This document shows, piece by piece, positions 57,820 through 64,000 of a stretch of DNA of 64,000 nucleotides. The stretch is from Corynebacterium spheniscorum. Its GTDB lineage: Bacteria; Actinomycetota; Actinomycetes; Mycobacteriales; Mycobacteriaceae. A program made the position numbers and the translations under genes. The stretch is taken from contig NZ_FOPJ01000002.1 of assembly GCF_900113445.1 (NCBI RefSeq), forward strand, positions 116,030 to 180,029, read 5' to 3'. Every line of letters begins with the position of its first letter. Positions within the stretch are counted from its first letter, which is position 1. A model generated the notes under the pieces. That model saw only the letters and a program-made list of their open reading frames with translations. It was not told the DNA's origin and did no database searches.

Positions 57820-59750
57820 TCTTTAACCTCATTAAAACGCGAGCGAATCGAGTCGAGCACAGCTTCGATCTCCGCATCAAGCTCCTCTAGGGAAGGCATT
57901 TCTTCAGGCTTGTAGAACAACCTGGTCATCGGGATTTCATATCCCACCTTGGATTCTGCCATGTCCCAGACCAAATCAGGTGCGAAGGGTAGCACCTCTC
58001 TTTTCATGTGCTCATCTACATCTTTGGTCAAGTGGATACGCTCAGTGATTCTCGATGCCTTGTCGATGACTCTATTCCCCTTATGATCGATTGCCTCGGG
58101 AGCATTGGTATCCTCAACTGCAACTGCATCCATGATGTGGCCCAGTAGCCCGACACCCATTTTTAGGCCGGCGGTCTTGGCCGCCTTACGGAGGTGAGTG
58201 GGCAGATCATTCCAGGCTAATCCCTCGCAAGAACGGACTATCGCTTCGTGCCCGGTGAGGGCCTGCTTGTGTTCCATAGCAGAAGACACCGTGTCATCGG
58301 TGATATTGACGGAATAGCGCATTACCCGATACATGGGGACATCTACAAAGCCCAATTCATCAGGAGTTACTACCTTGGAGTATTCCGGGTCCGCATCCTC
58401 GAAAGCATCGTAAAGATTCACGATGGATTTACGATCCTGTTCAGTAAACTCCCGCCGCTTATTACCCATGCTCTTACGCATCGGTGTCCAGATCCTGGTT
58501 GCGTCAATTAGCTGAATCTTGCCGTCACGCTTAGGTTCTTTATTTTTGTCAAGAATCCAGACGTAAGTAGCAATGCCGGTGTTATAGAACATTTCCGTAG
58601 GCAAGGCGATAATCGCGTCGATGAGATTATTGTTTATCAGCCAGTTGCGGATTTGATCTGGGCCTGACCCCGGTCCGCCTGTGAACAGGGGTGATCCGTT
58701 GGTGACTACACCCGCGCGTCCGCCCTTGGTCGTGCCGGGCTCGCGTTCTTTAAGCTTGTGCACGATGTGGCATAGAAATAACATTTGTCCGTCGGAGACC
58801 GGAGGCAGCCCGTGACTAAAACGTGAACCTTCGATTCTCGCTTCGTTTACAACGGAGTCTTTCGATCGTTTCCAGTCTGTGCCGTAAGGAGGGTTCGCTA
58901 GGACATAGTCGAAGAGCTCATCCTCGTAGCGATCAACGGAAAGCGTATCGCCTTCTCGAATGGCGTCCGGTGAAATGCCTGCCACAATAAGGTCGGATTT
59001 ACCCAATGCCAGGGATTCGGCCATCATCTCCTGGCCGTAAACAGAGACCTCGATTCTTGGATTCAGCTCCTCCATCGCGCGCTTTGCAATCAACAACATG
59101 CCCCCCGTACCAGCAGTCGGATCGTAAACGGTTCTGGCGGGTGCCTTACCGCGGAGACCGTCATCATCACTATTCAGCAACACATCGACCATCATGCGGA
59201 TAGCATCACGCGGGGTATAGAACTCACCGGCAACCTGACCGTTTTCAGAAAAGGAACGGTACATGAGGTTCTCAAAGAGATCACCCATGGCGTTCTCACC
59301 AAGGGTCTCATCGGACAGGTCGATGCCAGCGAAATGCTTGACTACGCCCCACAGAACATTGTTCTCTTCGAGCTTGTTTAGTAACTCTGGAAATTTGAAC
59401 GCGCCCCAGATCACGCGGACATTGGGGGAGAAGGAGCCGAGGTATGAGAGCATGCCCTGTTTGACTTGATCGTCGCTACCCGCGATGACCTCCAAAGAGA
59501 GCTCGGAGCTGTTATAGAACGCGAGATCATGTTCAGCGCGGATAAGGCCCGGCCACATGGACTCGGGAAATTTAGTTTTCTTAAGAGTTTTTAAGACTTC
59601 TGGTTTATTCGGCTTTAGTAGACATTCCAGGCGTCGCAAAACTGTGAATGGGAGGATGTAATCGCCATAAGCTTGGCGGGGAACGACACCACGAAGGTAA
59701 GTGTCCGCAGTCTGCCAAACAGCCTGGTGAAGCGACCCTGTTGTAGTCAC
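57816..59750 (-). CDS. hsdM: Type I restriction-modification methyltransferase subunit
   Basis: 644 residues; N6-adenine methyltransferase. SAM-binding motif I DPTAGTGGMLL (D210), catalytic motif IV NPPYGTDW (286-289), N-terminal helical domain with FENLMYRSFSE, and a C-terminal helical domain. Start: GTG complementary to 59748-59750, with AAAGAGG upstream. First gene of the hsdM-hsdS-hsdR operon, transcribed away from comEA. Confidence 0.95.
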   Translation of the reverse strand: MTTTGSLHQAVWQTADTYLRGVVPRQAYGDYILPFTVLRRLECLLKPNKPEVLKTLKKTKFPESMWPGLIRAEHDLAFYNSSELSLEVIAGSDDQVKQGMLSYLGSFSPNVRVIWGAFKFPELLNKLEENNVLWGVVKHFAGIDLSDETLGENAMGDLFENLMYRSFSENGQVAGEFYTPRDAIRMMVDVLLNSDDDGLRGKAPARTVYDPTAGTGGMLLIAKRAMEELNPRIEVSVYGQEMMAESLALGKSDLIVAGISPDAIREGDTLSVDRYEDELFDYVLANPPYGTDWKRSKDSVVNEARIEGSRFSHGLPPVSDGQMLFLCHIVHKLKEREPGTTKGGRAGVVTNGSPLFTGGPGSGPDQIRNWLINNNLIDAIIALPTEMFYNTGIATYVWILDKNKEPKRDGKIQLIDATRIWTPMRKSMGNKRREFTEQDRKSIVNLYDAFEDADPEYSKVVTPDELGFVDVPMYRVMRYSVNITDDTVSSAMEHKQALTGHEAIVRSCEGLAWNDLPTHLRKAAKTAGLKMGVGLLGHIMDAVAVEDTNAPEAIDHKGNRVIDKASRITERIHLTKDVDEHMKREVLPFAPDLVWDMAESKVGYEIPMTRLFYKPEEMPSLEELDAEIEAVLDSIRSRFNEVKE

Positions 59751-59940
59751 GTGTAGTTGCCTCTTTCTCTATTAAATCGAATCTGAAAGCAACTCTACTG
59801 AATCGTCCTACATTCAGTTGGGAGCGACTCAGTTATGGGGGAGGGAAATAAGTGCATAGGCACATCGCCGGTAATTCCTCGTGGGAAATCTCCGGGCTCG
59901 GTAGTTATAAGAAGGAAATTGAAATACTTGAAGGATAGAC

Positions 59941-59979
59941 TTATCCACATTCGGTGATCAAGGTCAGCTTCTATCCACA
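59941..59979 (+). promoter_or_regulatory. Two DnaA-box-like direct repeats upstream of comEA
   Basis: TTATCCACA (59941-59949) is a perfect DnaA-box consensus. CTATCCACA (59971-59979) has one mismatch and is exactly 30 bp away on the same face of the helix. They lie 42-80 bp upstream of the comEA promoter and 190 bp from the hsdM start. Confidence 0.5.
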
Positions 59980-60020
59980 TTTTCCTTTCCGCCCAACACT
60001 CCATTCCCTGAGTCCTGTTC

Positions 60021-60026
60021 TAGATT
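60021..60026 (+). promoter_or_regulatory. -10 box of comEA, probable leaderless transcript
   Basis: TAGATT ends 7 bases before the ATG at 60034. No Shine-Dalgarno. This decides the start in favour of 60034 over the TTG at 60025. Confidence 0.6.
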
Positions 60027-60033
60027 GGCCGAC

Positions 60034-60831
60034 ATGAGTGAGCATGCTTTGAGAGCCCGGGTATCGGATTTGCTCCGTCCAACTGGGGAAGAAGATCTTT
60101 TGAGGGTTAATTACCCGAGTGATACCCGCGTTGGACTGAGCAAAACACAAGCCATTGCTGGCGCACTTGCGCTATTAATCTGTGCACTCATCTTCGGCGT
60201 GGTGACTCTGACCAAAGCCAAGTCCGCGGGGGAAGATACCCAGGTTTCAGCAAACGCAGCGAGCTCTTCTATCGAACCGCTCGCACCCACACCGTTTGTT
60301 CCCTTGGGATTGAATAATCCGACATCCACTGGATCAGCGGGGGTAGAACCCACTGAGGACTTAGTGGTTTCGGTGATGGGGAATGTGGAACAACCCGGGC
60401 TGGTGACCTTGACTGCTGAAGCGCGAGTCGCCGATGCCTTAACTATCGCGGTCTTGAAGCCTGACGCGGAACTTCTGGCGTTAAATCAGGCGCGAAAACT
60501 AAGCGATGGTGAGCAGATCTATGTGCCCAGGGTTGGGGAAGAGTTACCACCGGCTTTAATGATGCCTAGCCCCATGGAGCCGATGGAACCTACCAGTGGT
60601 GCGGGATCAGCAAACGGCACTGGTTCTCTTGGCGGTGGCGGGGTAGTGAACCTCAATACCGCAGGCGTGGCGGAGCTCAACCAACTACCCGGCGTAGGGG
60701 AGAAAACAGCGCAAGCGATCATTGCGCATCGTGAAGCTATCGGCGGTTTTAGGAGCATTGAGCAGCTCTTAGAGGTCAAGGGGATAGGGCCTTCAAAGTT
60801 TGAAAAAATGCGTGCGCACTTAAAGATCTGA
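60034..60831 (+). CDS. comEA: ComEA-type DNA-binding competence protein
   Basis: Membrane-anchored DNA receptor with comEC in DNA uptake systems; most corynebacteria are not known to be naturally competent, so the role here is uncertain. 265 residues. N-terminal cytoplasmic part, one transmembrane helix (TQAIAGALALLICALIFGVV, about 37-56), a periplasmic Ala/Ser linker, a soluble-ligand-binding (SLBB) domain with VSVMGNVEQPGLVTL, a Gly-rich hinge, and a C-terminal double helix-hairpin-helix: NLNTAGVAELNQLPGVGEKT and RSIEQLLEVKGIGPSKFEKM. Start: ATG at 60034. The last 60 bp are repeated at 63201-63260, next to comEC. Confidence 0.92.
   Translation: MSEHALRARVSDLLRPTGEEDLLRVNYPSDTRVGLSKTQAIAGALALLICALIFGVVTLTKAKSAGEDTQVSANAASSSIEPLAPTPFVPLGLNNPTSTGSAGVEPTEDLVVSVMGNVEQPGLVTLTAEARVADALTIAVLKPDAELLALNQARKLSDGEQIYVPRVGEELPPALMMPSPMEPMEPTSGAGSANGTGSLGGGGVVNLNTAGVAELNQLPGVGEKTAQAIIAHREAIGGFRSIEQLLEVKGIGPSKFEKMRAHLKI
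60772..60831 (+). repeat. comEA 3'-end repeat, copy 1 (left flank of the insertion)
   Basis: From GAGGTCAAGGGGAT to the comEA stop codon. 54 of 60 bases match copy 2 at 63201-63260. Copy 1 encodes EVKGIGPSKFEKMRAHLKI and copy 2 EVKGIGPSKFEKMRAHLKV; five of the six differences are silent. Some similarity continues for about 25 bp past the stop in both. Confidence 0.85.
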
Positions 60832-60851
60832 TGTGCACGTAAAGATCTGAA
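60813..60851 (+). repeat. 20-bp tandem duplication at the comEA stop codon
   Basis: TGCGCACTTAAAGATCTGA is followed at once by TGTGCACGTAAAGATCTGA. The duplication sits at the left junction of the 2.4-kb insertion. Confidence 0.75.
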
Positions 60852-61448
60852 CCATGACTAGCCCGAGAACGAGGATACGCAGTGGTGCGTCACACAAGCG
60901 GTAATTCTTGTTGAGGGGGTCGCTGGTTCGGTTAGCTGTAATTTCCATGCGGGTAGCTATTTTTCCAGTGGCCATCCCATGGCTGCCTCCGTACGTAAAC
61001 GCAGTTTCGGAACTCTATGACTCTAATGCTCTTAGAGGCTAAGAACAGAGGAGGGTGAGCGAGCACTAGGTTTGGGATGGAGAAGTGAGAATCGACTTGT
61101 ACATCTTAGCGTCTACTGTTTCTTGACTAAAAACCATCACGTTGATGATGATTTTGCTGTGGAAATATGGCAAACAGAATCGTTTTCATCGAATTTTTGG
61201 GGTCGCGGCGACGTTGATACTCTGACGAAACAGTCCACACCTTTGGGCAGCGGTAGCAAAATAGTACATCGCGTCGGGCTGCAAACGACCTAGGATTAGA
61301 AAGATATCCTGCTAGATTCCTGTTCCCGCTTTTTGCCATTTCCAGTAAACGGAAAAGAGTTTGGTTACGAGCTAACGACGAATGGTGTTTCAGCTGGATC
61401 AGGCCTATTTGGCAGGCGATAAAGCAAGAGAATCTTCTGGGCTTGAAT
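60832..61448. other. Left part of the comEA-comEC insertion, no clear gene
   Basis: About 620 bp. Only short frames: a minus-strand frame of 51 codons (60820-60975, ending in the comEA repeat, with a hydrophobic LRILVLGLVMVQI segment) and a plus-strand frame at 61072-61293 with LVHLSVYCFLTKNHHVDDDF. Neither has a convincing Shine-Dalgarno or known domain, and both may be chance or decayed remnants. Confidence 0.4.
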
Positions 61449-62327
61449 CTATTCGTTGAACATTTCGCGGCGCCGACGGTCGTTTTCTATTATGCGCTGC
61501 TTCTTTTCTTCTCTTTCAAGCTCTTTTTGACTTGCCGAAGTTGTTCGATTTACAAACAGCTTTACCTGCTCCTCTATGCCTGAAAGATAACCTGCCATCT
61601 GTTTCAGGACTTTGCGCTGCTTATTCATTTCAGACTGAGGGAATAGCTTTCCCGCCCAGATCCCGGGGTCAAGCGCAAAACTATCTTGGTACTCTTTGCC
61701 GATCGCATCCTTATAGGAGATGTGGACGAGTTGGCTAGCGGGAACTCCCTCGGCAGAAAATCCAGCGGGGTCGCCGAAGATATAGTCCTTATGGTCAACC
61801 CATAGTGGGGCAGTGATTTTTTGCCCCGGTACCCACGTTTGGAATACCCGTCCTTCGAACGCTCTTTGAGTCAGCTCAACCAATGGAACATAATAGTCGC
61901 CGTTCTTGCAGTTTTTATTCAGCTTTTCCAGATTTGGTTGGGGGAGTGGGGGGTCGAATTTGACTTGAACATCATGAGCGATGGACCTTCCAGCGTTGTC
62001 AATTTCGATATCCAGAAAACTAGCTTCATGTTGTGGCGGTAAATACCGGGCGGTCATCATTGGTCGATTTGTTCGTTCGACCGACTCGGCCTGTAGTTTT
62101 ACCGATTTAGCTGCTAGGCGGTTGTATTCCTCTTGCTGGTTCTGGGATTTGAGTGTCGCCATAGCAGCTTCGGTCTGTGCTTCTTCATTTTGCTTGATGA
62201 TCTTCTTAGTTTGGTGTATTGCTATCAGTGCAGCTGCTGCAGTAAAAACAGCGAGGATGAAAAGCCCCAGATTGGCTGCCGCTACTAGTCGTTCTGCGGT
62301 CCACCATCCCAAATCAGTAAAGGCCAT
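61449..62327 (-). CDS. Hypothetical membrane protein of the comEA-comEC insertion
   Basis: 292 residues, family not recognised. One N-terminal transmembrane helix (AANLGLFILAVFTAAAALIA, about 15-36), a coiled coil (about 40-85, TKKIIKQNEEAQTEAAMATL), then a compact beta-rich domain starting RPMMTARYLPPQHEASFLDI and NAGRSIAHDVQVKFDPPLP, as in small membrane proteins with an Ig-like cytoplasmic or external domain, and a Lys/Arg/Glu-rich C-terminus. Start: ATG complementary to 62325-62327 because the membrane helix follows; an ATG at 62453 is possible. No neighbour gives a function. Cargo of a defence or mobile island is a reasonable guess. Confidence 0.6.
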   Translation of the reverse strand: MAFTDLGWWTAERLVAAANLGLFILAVFTAAAALIAIHQTKKIIKQNEEAQTEAAMATLKSQNQQEEYNRLAAKSVKLQAESVERTNRPMMTARYLPPQHEASFLDIEIDNAGRSIAHDVQVKFDPPLPQPNLEKLNKNCKNGDYYVPLVELTQRAFEGRVFQTWVPGQKITAPLWVDHKDYIFGDPAGFSAEGVPASQLVHISYKDAIGKEYQDSFALDPGIWAGKLFPQSEMNKQRKVLKQMAGYLSGIEEQVKLFVNRTTSASQKELEREEKKQRIIENDRRRREMFNE

Positions 62328-63318
62328 AGGTATTGCGCATCCTAGGTTTGTCAGTATTCCACGGTGCGAATATACCAGCGATAATCCGCGTGCCAAAGGG
62401 CCTAGGTGTACAGCTGGAAGCCTCACTTTCATGCTGGGGCTTAGGTCTGCCAAGGCCTCGGCACCGAATTGGTCTGAGCCAGCGGACTTAAAACACTTAG
62501 GCTCGAGTCCATGGTGAGAATGATCAGTACGGGTATCTGGCTATGCTTGGGCAGATCGACAACTGTTTGGCTTTCTGGTCCGTTGAGTATGCCCGCCGAT
62601 CTTTAGCCGAGCGGACCAGTGCTAAGGCTACTGGAAAAACACTCATGTGAAGAGCGTATAAGCTGGCTGATCTCATTCTAGCTCTAAGCCAGTGGTGTGG
62701 TCTGATTGTTCCGGATCGTTTATGTATTTGCCGAAGCTCTGATGAGGTCGGCCAAGTGTTGCGAGGATTATCAAGTCGGAAAGTATTACGTAGTAATATT
62801 AGATTGAACAAATTATGAAATTAGAAATCACTATTTCGAAATCTCAAAAGTCGACTTTGTGATCAATGCAGGTAGCTTGCATCGTTTCCATTGCTAAGAC
62901 CGCGCCTTGTCTTGCCCGAGTCGATAGGTCGTTCTTAAATTCCGATGAGTTGCTGCCGCGGTCTAATGTCGAAGCACGCTGGTCGAGCTGGTACCTCGTA
63001 CTCCCCGGCTGCTGAGCCCAAGCATTAGACGGTAAGCGCTCCCAACAGAGTATTCAGCACAGTATCGTGGCTCAGGCTGGTGCCCGAGGATGGTTGTTGT
63101 AGTATCAGCTTGGGGGTTCGGCTTAATATTTCGTTTTCCACTCACCGGGGAATCATCTCGGCCATCCGGGCATCAGAATCGGAGGCCTAGAAAAGGTCCT
63201 GAGGTCAAGGGGATCGGACCTTCAAAGTTCGAAAAAATGCGTGCGCACCTAAAGGTCTAAAGCTGACCAACCCGGAAGAGACTCGGATGGGAAAACTGTG
63301 GGGGAGTGAAGCTACATC
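62328..63318. other. Right part of the comEA-comEC insertion, no clear gene
   Basis: About 990 bp ending at the comEC start. Lower GC than the surroundings. Short frames on both strands (for example 62524-62811 minus) show no domain. It looks like decayed DNA. The last ~120 bp (63201 on) carry the second comEA 3'-end copy and the comEC Shine-Dalgarno (GGGGGAG). Confidence 0.45.
63201..63260 (+). repeat. comEA 3'-end repeat, copy 2 (right flank of the insertion)
   Basis: 54/60 identity to 60772-60831, ending in TAA instead of TGA. It is not joined to any upstream comEA frame, so it is a gene remnant 58 bp before comEC. Confidence 0.85.
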
Positions 63319-64000
63319 ATGCGGGAACTGCGACTGGTGCCTAGTGCTGCTGCGGTGTGGTTTTGTACCTGGCTCATCATCATGCGTTTCCCGGCTGCAC
63401 TCACCATCGCAATTTTTGCATTAGCCGTTGTTGTAGCGGCGTGGGCCTTCTGGAGGCACTCAGCAGCCCGTGGTCAGGTGCTCTTAGTGTCCACGGCTTC
63501 TCTTGCAACCACCGTGCTCACCAAGCTGAGGATGAACCTATGTGACCCGCTACCAAGCTTTACGCAGGTAAGCGGGAAACTAATCACCGATCTTCGTCCG
63601 CTTCGCTCCCGCGGTGGTGGCTGGCATGCACTATTTGCTGCCGATGGTATCCCCACCCGCGTACCGGTGATGTTCAAAGCCAACGCGGTGGAGTCCCCAG
63701 ATGCTATCCAACAAGGCAGTCGGGTGCTCCTCCAGCTGCGGGTGCAAGAAGCTGATCGTGCGGCGGTATGTCCTGTGGTCTTCCGAGCCTCAAAAGCCGA
63801 GGAAATCAGGCCACCACGCGGGGGAGATGCCTTCGCAAACTATGTCGGCTCACGCTTTAATGACGCAGTTCAGAACTATGTCGGCAAGGACTCCCAAGGC
63901 CTTATCCCCGGAATGGTGCTGGGAGACACCTCCACCCAAAGCCCAGAGGAACTTCAACGCTATATCGACACTGGCCTTAGCCACCTTTCAGCAGTTAGTG
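63319..64000 (+). CDS. comEC: ComEC/Rec2-family competence protein, N-terminal fragment
   Basis: Inner-membrane DNA channel of uptake systems. Only the first 227 residues are in the window. They show MRELRLVPSAAAVWFCTWLI, a hydrophobic helix region (PAALTIAIFALAVVVAAWAF), an OB-like DUF4131 domain (about 70-145), and the conserved GLIPGMVLGDTS followed by YIDTGLSHLSAVS, which opens the Competence domain. Start: ATG at 63319 after GGGGGAG. The reading frame is open to the end of the window. Confidence 0.92.
   Translation, partial: MRELRLVPSAAAVWFCTWLIIMRFPAALTIAIFALAVVVAAWAFWRHSAARGQVLLVSTASLATTVLTKLRMNLCDPLPSFTQVSGKLITDLRPLRSRGGGWHALFAADGIPTRVPVMFKANAVESPDAIQQGSRVLLQLRVQEADRAAVCPVVFRASKAEEIRPPRGGDAFANYVGSRFNDAVQNYVGKDSQGLIPGMVLGDTSTQSPEELQRYIDTGLSHLSAVS

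Overview
The window reads as a chromosomal segment of a high-GC Gram-positive bacterium of the genus Corynebacterium. The evidence is the gene order (pepN, DsbA-like mycothiol-dependent reductase, rpiB, tig, clpP1-clpP2, clpX, mdh, valS-folC-DUF4233, ndk, rne, rplU-rpmA, obgE, proB, 2-hydroxyacid dehydrogenase, proA, nadD-rsfS-gpgP-degV, comEA, comEC), an actinobacterial-type RpiB and paired ClpP subunits behind a ClgR-type operator, a secreted cutinase-like hydrolase, and many genes that start only 7-8 bases after a TANNNT -10 box (leaderless mRNAs).

Layout. 1-4.1 kb: start of pepN (minus strand), a CPFC thioredoxin-fold reductase, rpiB, two envelope-type hypothetical proteins and tRNA-Gly(UCC). 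4.5-5.5 kb: a frameshifted type IV restriction endonuclease (Mrr). 5.9-9.0 kb: tRNA-Pro(UGG), trigger factor and clpP1P2. 9.4-22.4 kb: a catabolic cassette between clpP2 and clpX, holding aminobutyraldehyde dehydrogenase, putrescine-oxidase-like amine oxidase, a universal stress protein that has lost its start codon, an APC permease broken by an in-frame TGA, a zinc alcohol dehydrogenase, mmsA, mmsB, a TetR regulator, a GntP-type permease and an ornithine-cyclodeaminase-family enzyme. The cassette suggests use of putrescine or related amines (to GABA) and of valine or 3-hydroxyisobutyrate (to propionyl-CoA). A shared motif, AGCCCCAATGGG, upstream of two of its transcription units may be the TetR operator.

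22.6-51.2 kb: mostly core genes (clpX, a long TetR regulator, mdh, valS, folC, ndk, an exceptionally long RNase E, L21, L27, ObgE, proline synthesis, NAD synthesis, RsfS, GpgP, DegV). The intruder is a 768-residue unrecognised membrane-anchored protein between rpmA and obgE.

51.3-63.3 kb: an accessory region of visibly lower GC. On the minus strand it carries a complete type I restriction-modification operon (hsdM-hsdS-hsdR), then a two-gene CBASS-like system (SLATT 2TM effector plus CD-NTase with an AGS-C-type tail). It lies between degV and comEA. Between comEA and comEC is a second insertion of about 2.4 kb, bracketed by two 60-bp copies of the comEA 3' end (54/60 identical, nearly all differences synonymous). 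comEA therefore has an insertion on each side. The window ends inside comEC.

The strongest leads are the CBASS plus type I RM island with its comEA 3'-end duplication, the unrecognised 768-aa membrane protein that splits the rplU-rpmA-obgE cluster, the inferred TetR operator pair, two DnaA-box-like repeats upstream of comEA, and the cluster of broken genes in the amine cassette.
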